From NCBI GenBank assembly GCA_949741925.1, contig CATJOY010000054.1, forward strand, positions 1 through 64,000: DNA of 64,000 bases, read 5' to 3'. A program made the position numbers and the translations under genes. Source of the DNA: an uncultured Desulfovibrionaceae bacterium. GTDB taxonomy: Bacteria > Desulfobacterota > Desulfovibrionia > Desulfovibrionales > Desulfovibrionaceae. The first letter of the stretch is position 1. Each line of letters opens with the position of its first letter. Below, piece after piece: positions 37,601-46,282 of this stretch. The notes beneath the pieces were generated by a model that worked only from the letters and a program-made list of their open reading frames with translations, searched no databases and was not told the DNA's origin.

Positions 37601-37888
37601 GATTTTCGCGCTTTTCCCACCCTGGATATGCTGGTTGCTATCCATGAGCGTCTTTCGTACCGACTTTCCTTGGATACCTTGGCCAAAGCCACCCTTGGCG
37701 TCCGAAAAAGCGCTGACGGCCTGGCCGCTTTGCGCTGGTGGAAGGAAGGGGCCGTGGATCGTATCGCCGCATACTGCCGCGACGATGTGGAACTGACCCG
37801 TGATTTATTTGTCTTCGGCCATGAAAACGGATATTTGCTGTTTCATAACAAAGCCGGCAGCGTTGTTCGTGTGCCGGTAAGCTGGTAA
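34646..37888 (+). CDS. MrfA-type SF2 helicase fused to an MrfB-type DEDD exonuclease
   Basis: Predicted DNA-repair helicase-nuclease. Helicase: ATPTASGKSF Walker A (about residue 150), DEVHTYRG (about 263), CSATIGNP, STSALELGIDIGGLD and QRGGRVGRSGR. Then a DUF1998-type domain ending in Cys4 CPCDTGCPACVHSPKCG (about 793-810), as in YprA/MrfA. A Pro/Ala-rich linker (about 830-900) leads to a RNase H-like domain: LDVET (about 908), VGFNILRFDY and YCRDDVELT (about 1043), giving the D, E, D, D and Tyr of a DEDDy exonuclease, as in YprB/MrfB. In Bacillus these are separate adjacent genes. ATG 34646 has GGAAG 6 bases upstream; ATG 34670 and 34691 are alternatives. Confidence 0.85.
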   Translation: MDTVPFCRMKVYSTVMSPVFPPDSDPFSPVVPPDKRDAAIGGEPQCFEGECPSAYPGEPVQASCKSLLGSGIYSATTVAEYVEALLATPRFCRQVTHHRVLEAVSPEYGEPGRPWNAAMRTVLDAASVRSLYAHQSLAVDLVRAGKDIVVATPTASGKSFTYNLPVIERFVADPEATALYIFPLKALAQDQLNAFRALTAHWPQDARPKAAIYDGDTTGHFRKKIRNAPPQVLITNPEMLHLGILPFHEKWATFLASLSTVVVDEVHTYRGILGAHVAQLFRRLERIAALYGARPGFIACSATIGNPAELVNNLTGRRAEPILQSGSPQGRRHFVFINPEESPATTAIHLLRAALARNLRTIVYAQSRRMTELISMWAVQKAGKYASKISAYRAGFLPEERRGIEERMASGDLLAVISTSALELGIDIGGLDLCILVGYPGTIMSTLQRGGRVGRSGRESAVLLIAQEDALDQYIVRRPEVFFSSSAENAVLNPENPVILARHLECAAAEMPLQPEGRDAFWLRPGGARNEAVAESIAALEAKGLLLRSAEGTTWHAARKRPQRDVDLRGAGTTLHMEDDQGNAIGSVDGHRALHEAHPGAVYLHRGKSYIVTNLDLPGRTVTLTPGNPPYYTRTRGRKTTEILAEEAHSFAWGCRVGFGRLRVTEEISGYEKRAIKDGRLLGIVPLDLPPLVFETEGLWFGIPDAARLATEEALLHFMGAIHALEHAAIGILPLLVMADRNDLGGISTPMHAQLGGSAVFIYDGLPGGAGLAREAFSKATLLLERTEELIRLCPCDTGCPACVHSPKCGSGNRPIDKAGARFLLEAILRLKPDPAAFIPPRPAAEGEGGKESASRLRSEAEECPPPQACPKAAAAPEERPGQLLTAGGPWPVLRPERAPSPLPRYGVLDVETRYSAAEVGGWHKAWKMGVSVAVLYDSKSDAFTSFSQEEIPELARRLAALELVVGFNILRFDYTVLGPHAAGVDFRAFPTLDMLVAIHERLSYRLSLDTLAKATLGVRKSADGLAALRWWKEGAVDRIAAYCRDDVELTRDLFVFGHENGYLLFHNKAGSVVRVPVSW

Positions 37889-37937
37889 CGACGGAACGGG
37901 ACGGGAAGCCCCGGACCGATCATATAAGGAGTTCCCC

Positions 37938-40772
37938 ATGCTGCCCAAGCCCTATACGACTTTCCACAAAGCCCTTACCGCCATTCTCCCCGCCGAGCGA
38001 ATCTACACCGACCCCTTGCGTCTTTTGGCCTACGGCACGGACGCCAGCTTTTACCGTCTGCTGCCCAAACTTGTAGTGGATGCAGTTTGCGAGGAGGAGG
38101 TTAGAGAAATCCTGGCCCTTGCCAACAAAAGCGGCATAGCCGTAACCTTTCGAGCAGCGGGCACCAGCCTTTCAGGGCAGTCCGTTTCTGATTCCGTGCT
38201 GCTTCGCCTGGGCCATGCCTGGCGGGGGTGCTCCGTCAGCCGAGATGCCTCCCGCATTCGGGTTCAGCCCGGCCTTATCGGCGCGGAAGCGAACCGCATC
38301 TTAGCTCCTTTGGGCCGGAAGATCGGGCCCGACCCCGCTTCCATCGACGCCTGTATGATCGGCGGCATCGTTGCCAACAATTCCAGCGGCATGTGCTGCG
38401 GCACCTCGGATAACAGCTACAAAACCCTCATTTCCGGGCGCTTTATCATGGGGGATGGAACCTTGCTGGATACCGGGGATGGAGCCAGTCGCGAGGCCTT
38501 TGCCCGCAGCCACAGTCATATTCTCGAAGGGCTTGTAGCCCTGCGCGATGAAGTCGCCGCGGATAAAGAGCTTTGCGAACGCATCCGCCGCAAATTCAAA
38601 ATCAAGAACACCATGGGCTATAGCATCAACGCCCTGGTAGACTTTGACGATCCCTTTGATATTCTCCAGCATCTGATGGTTGGTTCTGAAGGCACTCTCG
38701 GGTTCATTGCCGAAGTCACCTATAAAACCGTTACAGAGATGCCCTTTAAGGCTTCCTCTTTGATGCTCTTCCCTTCTGTTCCTGATGCCTGCGCCGCTTC
38801 GGCCGTCTTGGGCAGGCAGAAACCGCGCATGGTGGATGCGGTGGAACTGATGGACCGCGCTTCCCTCCGCTCCGTGCAGGGGCAAGAGGGGGTGCCCGAA
38901 TTCCTGGCCGAGCTGGGCGATACGGTCTGTTCCCTTCTGGTGGAGACCCGGGCGGCAAGTCCGGAAGAACTGAAAACCAGAATCGACCTGATTTTGGACT
39001 CACTGAAGGATGTTGCCACCGTACGGCCCATTGCCTTTACCGCTGATCCGCTGGAAGCGGCGAACCTTTGGCGGATTCGCAAAGGCATTTTGCCTTCGGT
39101 TGGGGCCATGCGGCCGAGCGGTTCGGCCAGCATTATCGAGGATGTGGCCGTGCCCTTGGAGAAACTGGCCGACGCGGCCTTGGATCTGCAGGGGATTTTC
39201 AAAAAGCACGTCTATGATGCGGTGCTCTTTGGCCATGCTCTGGATGGCAACCTGCATTTCTGTTTCGCTCAGGCCTTTGGCGATCCCGCCTCGGTGCGTC
39301 GCTATCAGGCCTTTATGGATGATATCTGCCGCCTGATTACGGAAAAGTATGATGGTTCCCTCAAGGCCGAGCACGGCACAGGCCGCAATATGGCTCCGTA
39401 TGTGGAAATGGAGTGGGGCAAAACTGCCTACGCTCTGATGCAGCGCATCAAAACGTTGTTTGACCCGCATAACCTGCTCAACCCCGGGGTGATCATCAAC
39501 CCCGACGCCGAAGCCCACCTCAAGGGCCTCAAGCCTCTGCGGCCGACGGATGCGCTGATTGACAAATGCACGGAATGCGGGTTCTGCGAGCCGATTTGCC
39601 CTTCTCGGCGGTTGACCCTGACCCCGCGCCAACGCATTGCCACGTGGCGGGAGATCCAGGGAACTGCTGATCCGGCGCGGCGGGACGCCCTGATGAAGGC
39701 CATGGCGAAAAGCTATACCTACCAGGGACGGGATACCTGCGCGGCAGATGGGCTTTGCGCCACGCGCTGCCCGGCGGGCATCAATACCGGGGCTTTTATC
39801 AAGCGGTTGCGCGGCCTTCAGGCGAGCAGACCGGCCAAAGCCCTGGCCAAGGGGATTCAAGAACACTTTGCCGGAACCTGCCGTTGCCTCTCCACCGCCC
39901 TGGATGCCGCCGACGCGGTGCGCTCCCTTGTGGGAGATCGTTTCATGCAGCGTGGTTCCGATATTCTGCGTGTGCTCAGCCTTAAAAAAAGCCCGGCTTG
40001 GAACAGGGCCATGCCCCGGGGCGGCGCGAAACTGCCGCATCTGCCCCAACGGCCGGACAATCCGCTCAAAGTTGTCTATTTTCCTAGCTGCATCAGCCGG
40101 AACATGGGGGCGGATCCGGCCGCCCCGGATGCCCGCTCCGAGCCGCAAATGGCCTTGGCCGTCCTGGCCAAGGCAGGCTATGACGTGCTTTTTCCCAAAA
40201 ACCTTGCCGCGCTCTGCTGCGGCATGGCCTTTGCCAGCAAGGGCTTTACGGCCGAAGCCGAGGCCAAGGCCCGGGAGCTTTCGGCGGCCCTCCTTGAAGC
40301 GAGCGACAACGGGCGTTACCCCGTGGTGACCGATACCAGCCCCTGCATGCAGCATATGATGGAAACCCTTGATCCGAGCCTCAAGCTATTTGAGCCGGTG
40401 TCTTTCGTCTTAGAGGAACTCCAAGATAAACTGGTTTTCACAAGGCTGCCTCGGCGCGTGGCCATCCACGTTACCTGTTCCACCCGTAAGATGGGGCTGG
40501 CCGGAAAGCTAGAAGAACTCGCCAGGCTGTGCGCCCGAGAGGTGGTTGTACCCGTGGGCACCGAATGCTGCGGTTTTGCCGGAGATCGGGGGTTCACCCA
40601 CCCGGAACTCAATCAAAGCGCGCTGCTGGATCTCAGAAAACAAGTCTGTACTTGCGAAGCAGGTTACTCCACCAGCCGCACCTGTGAGATTGGCCTTGCC
40701 CTGCATAGCGGCATACCCTATTACTCGATTCTGGCCCTGGTGGATGAGGCCACCACGCCCCCAGCCATGTAA
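37938..40772 (+). CDS. FAD- and Fe-S-containing D-lactate dehydrogenase (Dld-II/YdiJ type)
   Basis: Single chain equivalent of a GlcD plus GlcF. FAD half: RAAGTSLSGQSVSD (about residue 74), GPDPASIDACMIGGIVANN and SGMCCG around the flavin site, GHALDGNLHF and AEHGTGRN in the C-terminal FAD-oxidase domain. Fe-S half: CTECGFCEPICPSRR and CAADGLCATRCPAG, then CCG domains with CCGMAFASKG, CSTRKMG and CCGFAGDRG. It would oxidise D-lactate or 2-hydroxyglutarate to feed quinones. AAGGAG lies 8 bases before ATG 37938. 944 residues is normal. It stands alone on its strand after the helicase gene. Confidence 0.9.
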   Translation: MLPKPYTTFHKALTAILPAERIYTDPLRLLAYGTDASFYRLLPKLVVDAVCEEEVREILALANKSGIAVTFRAAGTSLSGQSVSDSVLLRLGHAWRGCSVSRDASRIRVQPGLIGAEANRILAPLGRKIGPDPASIDACMIGGIVANNSSGMCCGTSDNSYKTLISGRFIMGDGTLLDTGDGASREAFARSHSHILEGLVALRDEVAADKELCERIRRKFKIKNTMGYSINALVDFDDPFDILQHLMVGSEGTLGFIAEVTYKTVTEMPFKASSLMLFPSVPDACAASAVLGRQKPRMVDAVELMDRASLRSVQGQEGVPEFLAELGDTVCSLLVETRAASPEELKTRIDLILDSLKDVATVRPIAFTADPLEAANLWRIRKGILPSVGAMRPSGSASIIEDVAVPLEKLADAALDLQGIFKKHVYDAVLFGHALDGNLHFCFAQAFGDPASVRRYQAFMDDICRLITEKYDGSLKAEHGTGRNMAPYVEMEWGKTAYALMQRIKTLFDPHNLLNPGVIINPDAEAHLKGLKPLRPTDALIDKCTECGFCEPICPSRRLTLTPRQRIATWREIQGTADPARRDALMKAMAKSYTYQGRDTCAADGLCATRCPAGINTGAFIKRLRGLQASRPAKALAKGIQEHFAGTCRCLSTALDAADAVRSLVGDRFMQRGSDILRVLSLKKSPAWNRAMPRGGAKLPHLPQRPDNPLKVVYFPSCISRNMGADPAAPDARSEPQMALAVLAKAGYDVLFPKNLAALCCGMAFASKGFTAEAEAKARELSAALLEASDNGRYPVVTDTSPCMQHMMETLDPSLKLFEPVSFVLEELQDKLVFTRLPRRVAIHVTCSTRKMGLAGKLEELARLCAREVVVPVGTECCGFAGDRGFTHPELNQSALLDLRKQVCTCEAGYSTSRTCEIGLALHSGIPYYSILALVDEATTPPAM

Positions 40773-40784
40773 TATGTTCCCCTG

Positions 40785-40868
40785 GCGTCTGGGGCAACGC
40801 CCCGGACCCCGCCGGGGGATGGTCTCCTCCCCTCGGGAGGGGGGAGCACAGGAGGGACTCCTGTGCTC
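40785..40868. repeat. composite palindromic intergenic repeat
   Basis: Begins 13 bases after the dehydrogenase stop. TCTGGGGC-AAC-GCCCCGG (hairpin 40791-40803) is followed by ACCCCGCCGGGGGATGGTC, CCTCCCCTCGGGAGG (about 40826-40840), and GAGCACAGGAG-GGA-CTCCTGTGCTC (40844-40868), a perfect 11-bp stem with the CACAGGA core. Confidence 0.75.
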
Positions 40869-41042
40869 TTATGGGGCGAGGTTCGGGAGGCATTTATTTC
40901 GTCTGCGCACCGTATCCGGAAAGGGCCGCTGGATACCCCGGGCATATCTTTCCCTGGCTCTCCCGAGGGAAGAACATCAAATAGGGAAGCAGTACACAGT
41001 GCTCAACGTTGTTTTTGAAAACGATACCAGAGGAGCCTGACT

Positions 41043-41729
41043 ATGAGCGAGCAAAAGCCTTCCTGCGCCAAGTGCGAAATTCCTACTAAAGAACAGTATT
41101 GCAGAGGACCCAAGGGCAAGGCTCCGGCCTTTTGCTCCAGCGTCAAGTACAAGAAGTTGGGGGAAGAAGTTTTTCAGACCATGAGCCCCGAGGATAGGGA
41201 GTTCGCTCGCCAGGCAGCCATTCAGGAAGGGGCGGGGTATAATCTTTCCAGCGGCGATTACAGCTCGTTTCAGCCGGTCAAGCCGCGCATTGTGGAAATT
41301 GTGGAGTTCGCCCGACGGATGCATTATAAAAAAATCGGGCTGATCTTTTGCGGCGGCGTGCGCCGGGAAGCGGGCATTGTCGGGCAGATTCTGGAAACAA
41401 ACGGTTTTGAGGTGGTCTCCTTCATGTGCAAGGTCGGCCGGGTGCCCAAATCCGCCCTTGGCGTCAAGCCCGAAGAGCAACTGGAGGTGAACGAGTCGCA
41501 CGAGACCGTTTGCAATCCGCAGCTTCAAGCGGCTATGGCCAATGAGGAAAATGTTGATTTCGCGGTGATGATGGGCCTGTGCGTCGGGCATGATTCCCTG
41601 GTGATCAAATCTCTGAAGGCTCCGGTCACGGTGTTTGCGGTCAAGGATCGTCTCCTTGGCCATAATCCTATGGCGGCTATCTACTTATATGACAGCTATT
41701 ATCGGTATTTAAAACACCCGCTGCCCTAA
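41043..41729 (+). CDS. DUF1847 domain protein
   Basis: Function unknown. An N-terminal Cys pattern (CAKCEIPTKEQYC...AFC, residues 8-37) suggests a bound metal or Fe-S cluster. The remainder is a Rossmann-like alpha/beta domain: KKIGLIFCGGVRREAGI, VVSFMCKVGRVPKSALG, VDFAVMMGLCVGHDSL and FAVKDRLLGHNP, the conserved pieces of DUF1847. Several further Cys (about 100, 128, 178) could join a metal or redox site. 228 residues is the family size. A moderate SD (AGAGG) precedes the ATG. The preceding gene is separated by a repeat hairpin, so it is probably expressed on its own. Confidence 0.85.
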   Translation: MSEQKPSCAKCEIPTKEQYCRGPKGKAPAFCSSVKYKKLGEEVFQTMSPEDREFARQAAIQEGAGYNLSSGDYSSFQPVKPRIVEIVEFARRMHYKKIGLIFCGGVRREAGIVGQILETNGFEVVSFMCKVGRVPKSALGVKPEEQLEVNESHETVCNPQLQAAMANEENVDFAVMMGLCVGHDSLVIKSLKAPVTVFAVKDRLLGHNPMAAIYLYDSYYRYLKHPLP

Positions 41730-42286
41730 CCCCGCTGTATGGGAAGCGGCAAAAAAGGCACTGAGGGGGCTCTGCCCCCTCAGGCTCCCCCGGCGGGGAA
41801 ATGATTTCCCCTGCACCCCTCAATAGAGCGCGTCTCCCTTTTCATTGTACCCCCTTCACCCCAGAGGCCCGGAGCAAAACACCGCCGCTGATAAAGCGGC
41901 ATTCCTGCCGCGTACGCTCCTTATGGGGCACGGCACCGCGTGCCTATAGTTGGAAAGTGTTCCTTGGGGGAGCTACTGCACTATCCGAAAGAGCGGCAGC
42001 ATTGTCAGAAGGCCGGTACCTCTGGTTTCCGGCGCCGAGAGCGTATGCGCTGAAGAGAGGGAGCCGGAACACCGGGAGTTGCTGATGCCCTTCGGCTCCT
42101 CCGCTTCTTTGCTGTTATAGCGATGTGCTGAAGAGAGTCCCGTTGCAGCCATCCTGGCTGCTCGCCATCCAAAAGAAGGAGGGGGTTGATAAAAAGTTGT
42201 CCCGTGGGGATTCACTCTTCTGCAAAATAGGTTTCTGCCGGAGGATCACCTCGGGCTGTCCCGGCCGCCGGAGGTAGCTCTGGGGA
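41730..42286. other. spacer between convergent DUF1847 and manC genes
   Basis: 557 bases. 41761-41811 is a repeat unit with two hairpins. The remainder is GC-rich with no gene that I can support. Confidence 0.55.
41761..41811. repeat. palindromic intergenic repeat, two hairpins
   Basis: CTGAGGGGGC-TCT-GCCCCCTCAG (41761-41783) is a perfect 10-bp stem. GGGGAAAT-G-ATTTCCCC (41795-41811) is a perfect 17-base palindrome. It lies 31 bases after the DUF1847 stop, between convergent genes. Confidence 0.75.
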
Positions 42287-43732
42287 TCAGCGGCAGTCCT
42301 TACGGCCGTAGCTGTCTTCCAGGCGTACGATATCGTCTTCACCGAGGTAGCTGCCGGTTTGTACTTCGATAAGCTCCAGCGGGAGCTTGCCCGGGTTTTC
42401 CAAGCGGTGCCGAACGCCATGGGGAATGTAGGTGGATTGATCCTCGTGCAGCATAAATTCCCTATCGCCGTTCAGGATAGCCGCCGTACCGCGCACGACA
42501 ACCCAATGTTCGGCTCGATGGTGGTGGTATTGTAGGGAAAGGACGCCGCCGGGATTGACGATGATGCGTTTGACCTGGAAATTATCATGCCCGGCCAGCA
42601 CTTCGTAACTGCCCCAGGGGCGGAATACCTTGGGGTGGAGGGCGCTTTCTCTTCTGTTTTCTTGCTTTAAGCGGGCTAAGATTTCCCGCACCCCTTGGGT
42701 CTTGTGCCGATCCATAACCAACACCGCGTCAGCGGTCTCGATAACGGCCAGGTCTTTGATATCCATGGCCGCCAGGAGCCTGTGCTGGGCATGGAGGTAG
42801 GAGTTTTCGGCATTGCAGGTCAGAACATCGCCGATCACCGCGTTGCCGTGGGTATCCTTGGGGGATTCTTCATACAGCGAGGACCAGGAGCCCAGGTCGT
42901 TCCAATGGGCCCCTAAGGTAGCTACTGCCGCGCGCTCCGTGTGCTCCATGACCACATAATCTATGGAGCCTTGAGGAATACGGGTGAAGCGTTCTTCAGC
43001 AAAACGCAGAAAATCGCCGTCAGAAGAACGGCTTTCCCAGGCGGCGCGGCAGGCTTCGGCCATGGCCGGGGCGCAGCGAGTCAGTTCCTCCAGATAGACG
43101 GAGGCCTTAAAGAGAAAAATGCCGCTGTTCCAGAAGTATTCGCCGGATGCTACAAAGGCCGCGGCCGTGGCTGCATCGGGCTTTTCGGCAAACCGCCGGA
43201 CCCGGTAGATGGATTTCCCATCCCCGGAGGCCAGAATTTCCCCCCGGGCAATGTAGCCGTAGCCGGTTTCCGGTCTTTCGGGCGGCACACCGAAGGTCAG
43301 CAGCAACCCTTTTTCTGCTTCGTCGGCCGCCGCCATAACGGCAGCAGCAAAGGCCGTTTGCGGGTCGATGCGGTGATCTGAAGGCAGTACCAGCAGCAAC
43401 GGTTCCTCCTCGCCTGTGCCTTCCGTATCCTTCAAGGCACAGAGAGCGGCCAGGGCAATGGCCGGAGCCGTGTTGCGCGGCGCGGGCTCCAGCAGGATAG
43501 AACCACTGACGCCTTTCTCCCGGAGGATGGCCGAGGCGAAAAAGCGGTACTTTTCGTTGCAGACGATGAGAGGGCTTTGGGCGTTGGGCAGCCCCATCCC
43601 CCGGACAAGAGTTTTGCCGAACAGGGTATCCTCATCAAAGCTGATGAACTGTTTGGGATGCAGTTCCCTCGAGAGGGGCCAGAGCCGGGTGCCGCTACCG
43701 CCGCTTAAGATAACCGGGCGTATGCTGCTCAT
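42287..43732 (-). CDS. manC: mannose-1-phosphate guanylyltransferase/mannose-6-phosphate isomerase
   Basis: Type II bifunctional enzyme that makes GDP-mannose for surface polysaccharide. GMP half: PVILSGGSGTRLWPLSRE (residues 6-23) with PKQF, then VLPSDHRI and FAEKPD. C-terminal cupin PMI half: RPWGSYEVLAG, FQVKRIIVNPGG, LSLQYHHHRAEHW, and YIPHGVRHRLENPG. AAGGAGG lies 7 bases before ATG 43732; the frame is open to 43798 but that start has no support. 481 residues is typical. rfbB follows upstream on the same strand across a 145-base gap. Confidence 0.93.
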   Translation of the reverse strand: MSSIRPVILSGGSGTRLWPLSRELHPKQFISFDEDTLFGKTLVRGMGLPNAQSPLIVCNEKYRFFASAILREKGVSGSILLEPAPRNTAPAIALAALCALKDTEGTGEEEPLLLVLPSDHRIDPQTAFAAAVMAAADEAEKGLLLTFGVPPERPETGYGYIARGEILASGDGKSIYRVRRFAEKPDAATAAAFVASGEYFWNSGIFLFKASVYLEELTRCAPAMAEACRAAWESRSSDGDFLRFAEERFTRIPQGSIDYVVMEHTERAAVATLGAHWNDLGSWSSLYEESPKDTHGNAVIGDVLTCNAENSYLHAQHRLLAAMDIKDLAVIETADAVLVMDRHKTQGVREILARLKQENRRESALHPKVFRPWGSYEVLAGHDNFQVKRIIVNPGGVLSLQYHHHRAEHWVVVRGTAAILNGDREFMLHEDQSTYIPHGVRHRLENPGKLPLELIEVQTGSYLGEDDIVRLEDSYGRKDCR

Positions 43733-43877
43733 GCCGCGCCTCCTTAGAGCATAGTACGCTTGAGATTTTTGTTTTACGGCGGAAAAAGACCGCCTCAACT
43801 ACCCTGCGGGCCTTATGCAATGCGGTTTCACAAGGCCGAGCAGGGTACAGGCAAAGAAGAAGGGAACGATACGCTCT

Positions 43878-44972
43878 CTAGCGTTCCCTGTAATGTGTAT
43901 CCAACCATTGGCGGTACGCGCCGCTCTGAACCCGGCTGACCCACTCTTGATTGTTTAAATACCAATCCACCGTGCTTTCCAGGCCCGAGGCAAAATTGTG
44001 CCGGGCTCTCCAGCCGAGTTCCCGTTCGATTTTCGCGGGATCAATGGCATAGCGCAGGTCATGGCCGGGCCTGTCGGCCACATAGCTGATGAGATCAGCA
44101 TAGGCTCCCTTGGCTCGGGGGGCTTTGGCATCCAACAGGGAGCAGAGCTCTCGGACCACTTCGATGTTGGCCTTTTCTGATCGGCCGCCCACCGCGTAGG
44201 TTTGGCCGGGTCTGCCGTTTTCCAGAACCATGGTTATGGCCCGGCAGTGGTCTTCCACATGAAGCCAATCACGCACGTTCAGGCCCTTGCCGTAGATCGG
44301 CAGGGGCTCTCCGGCAAGGGCCTTGATGATGAGCAAGGGAATCAGCTTTTCCGGGAACTGTCTGGGGCCGTAGTTATTGGAGCAGTTGGTCAGCAGGGTG
44401 GGCAGACCATAGGTTTCGTGAAAGGCCCGTACCAGCATATCGCTGCCGGCCTTGCTGGCGGAATAGGGGCTATTGGGCGCGTAAGGGGTTGTTTCGCTAA
44501 ACGGCGCGTCATCCGGTCCGAGAGAGCCGAAGACTTCATCGGTAGAAACATGCAGAAACCTGAAGTTCTCCCGCCGCGGGCCATCCAGGCTTTGCCAGTA
44601 AGCAAGGCACGAACGCAACAGCGAGGAGGTTCCGAGCACGTTGGTGCGTACAAAGGCATCCGGATCATAGATAGAACGATCCACGTGGCTTTCCGCCGCA
44701 AAATTGACAACGCCTGCCGGAGCGTATTCCCGGAGCAAGTGGGCTACAAGCTCGCCGTTGCCGATATCCCCCCGGATAAAAATATGATCCGGATCGTCGG
44801 CAAGCGAGGCGAGGTTCTCTAGGTTTCCGGCGTAGCTGAGCAGATCAAGATTGATGATGCGGTAGGTGTTCTGGGCCCGAGCCAGCAATACAAAACAGGA
44901 ACCGATAAACCCCGCTCCACCGGTCACCAGCAGGCAGGCTTTGCCGTTATTGTTGTCATTGTGCGTGTTCAT
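43878..44972 (-). CDS. rfbB: dTDP-glucose 4,6-dehydratase
   Basis: Makes dTDP-4-keto-6-deoxyglucose, the precursor of rhamnose and other deoxysugars. TGGAGFIGS NAD motif near residue 17, FAAESHVDRSIYD, STDEVFGSLG with catalytic Thr-Asp-Glu, YSASKAGSD with Tyr/Lys, RCSNNYGP-like NCSNNYGPRQFPEKLIP and NVRDWLHVEDHC are all RfbB/RmlB signatures. ATG 44972 has AAGGGAG upstream and is preferred to 45011. 364 residues is normal. No rmlA, C or D gene is seen in the window. Confidence 0.93.
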   Translation of the reverse strand: MNTHNDNNNGKACLLVTGGAGFIGSCFVLLARAQNTYRIINLDLLSYAGNLENLASLADDPDHIFIRGDIGNGELVAHLLREYAPAGVVNFAAESHVDRSIYDPDAFVRTNVLGTSSLLRSCLAYWQSLDGPRRENFRFLHVSTDEVFGSLGPDDAPFSETTPYAPNSPYSASKAGSDMLVRAFHETYGLPTLLTNCSNNYGPRQFPEKLIPLLIIKALAGEPLPIYGKGLNVRDWLHVEDHCRAITMVLENGRPGQTYAVGGRSEKANIEVVRELCSLLDAKAPRAKGAYADLISYVADRPGHDLRYAIDPAKIERELGWRARHNFASGLESTVDWYLNNQEWVSRVQSGAYRQWLDTHYRER

Positions 44973-45224
44973 GGGGCTCCCTTGTAGTCGATCTCCCCTG
45001 CGGTATACCATAAAGAAGCGCTGGGCGAAAGGCTCGTATTCCGCTTGTTTTCAAGGCCTTCGGTATGGCGGGCTTGGAAAAAGCTACTGAGGGAGCGCGG
45101 ACCGCCGCGAGCAAGGGAGAACGGAGCATTGCTCATGAAAGGCAAGGAGCCTCAGGCGAAAGGGCAGGCTGTAAGAAGAAGCGCAAGAGGATGTAAGGCA
45201 GAGGGACGGGGCCCCGCATGATTC

Positions 45225-46211
45225 TCAATGTTCTCTTTTCAATGCTCTATGAACAGCAAAGGGCTCGGGCCAATCCGGTGGGGCAACGAATACCTGTTCC
45301 TCCTGACCGGGGCGGGCGGGGAGGCCTACCCGGAAGGCATGCAGCAGGAGGAGGGGAAACGGCCGACCGCCATATTTGCCGTCTCCGATGATCGGATGCC
45401 CGCGCCCGGCGAGCTGTACTCGGATCTGGTGGGAACGGCCTGTCTCCAGGGTAATGAGCAAGAGGCTCGCCGGAGCTTTCGGCGAGGTGGCGAGCTGGAG
45501 GGGCGTAACCCGGCAGAGGGCCTCTTTGCCCTTGCTCTCGGATTCGGAAGAGCCTGTCAGGCGCATTCGTTCCCGGCCGTCTTCTTCAGTTTCTTTAACC
45601 AGCATATCCCGCAGGGTGGTCGTTTTCTGTTTTGGCCAGATTCCCGAGCACCAGGCTAGGTATTCCTTGGTTGCTCCTTTGCCTCGATTCGGCCCGGATG
45701 CCAGGGCCTCGTGCAAAAAGCGCTGGGCTTCGTGGGTTCTTCCGGCCAGCACCAGGCCTGAGGTTGCTTTATCCAGGCGGTGGGCGGGCGCGGGTATAAA
45801 GGGCAGAGCGGCAAACCGCTCGCGCAAAAGCGAAACAACGCTCACCGTGTGGCCGGAGCCGGGTTGTGAGGGAAGCCCGGCGCTTTTTTCAAGCACCAAA
45901 ATATCGGGTGTCACTGCATGCACCCGCAAGAGGGGCGATAGGCGCTCTCCCCGGCGCGGAGCTGCTGCGGGAGGGTTTTCTGCGCGAGAAGAGCCCGGCG
46001 CTTCCGGAAGCGCAAAGGGGGGGATGCGGATACGATCTCCGGCCTCCAGGCGCGCAAAGGGTTGGGCGCGGCCGCCGTTGCGCCGCACTTGCCCGGTGCG
46101 AACCCAGCGGTGCAGCACAGCGGGGGAGACATCCGACCCGGCAAGATGTTTTTCCAGAAAACGCAGCAGCTTTGTGCCCGCTTCCGCCGGGTCTACGATC
46201 AAGGGTTCCAT
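45225..46211 (-). CDS. RluA-family pseudouridine synthase (RluC/RluD-like)
   Basis: Isomerises uridines in 23S rRNA. An N-terminal S4-like RNA-binding domain (VLHRWVRTGQVRRNGGRAQ, about 45-63) precedes the catalytic domain with the Asp in AHRLDKATSGLVL, then GRSHQIRVQLAGRGHPIIGDGKYG (quoted for its SHQIRVQLA motif). 328 residues is typical. ATG 46211 is chosen: the other in-frame ATG at 46247 lies inside the terminator hairpin of the upstream gene. RluC versus RluD cannot be decided here. Confidence 0.88.
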   Translation of the reverse strand: MEPLIVDPAEAGTKLLRFLEKHLAGSDVSPAVLHRWVRTGQVRRNGGRAQPFARLEAGDRIRIPPFALPEAPGSSRAENPPAAAPRRGERLSPLLRVHAVTPDILVLEKSAGLPSQPGSGHTVSVVSLLRERFAALPFIPAPAHRLDKATSGLVLAGRTHEAQRFLHEALASGPNRGKGATKEYLAWCSGIWPKQKTTTLRDMLVKETEEDGRERMRLTGSSESESKGKEALCRVTPLQLATSPKAPASLLLITLETGRSHQIRVQLAGRGHPIIGDGKYGGRPFPLLLLHAFRVGLPARPGQEEQVFVAPPDWPEPFAVHRALKREH

Positions 46212-46228
46212 GGGTTCACCATGGCATG

Positions 46229-46261
46229 AAAAAGCGCCTCTCCGCAAGGGCGGAGAGGCGC
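46229..46261 (-). terminator. rho-independent terminator after the VCBS gene
   Basis: GCGCCTCTCCGC (46234-46245) and GCGGAGAGGCGC (46250-46261) form a perfect 12-bp stem. On the minus strand it ends in TTTTT (46233-46229). It separates the VCBS gene from the pseudouridine synthase gene, whose start lies 18 bases further. Confidence 0.88.
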
Positions 46262-46282
46262 GGAATCAGGCCGAAAGGGAGA

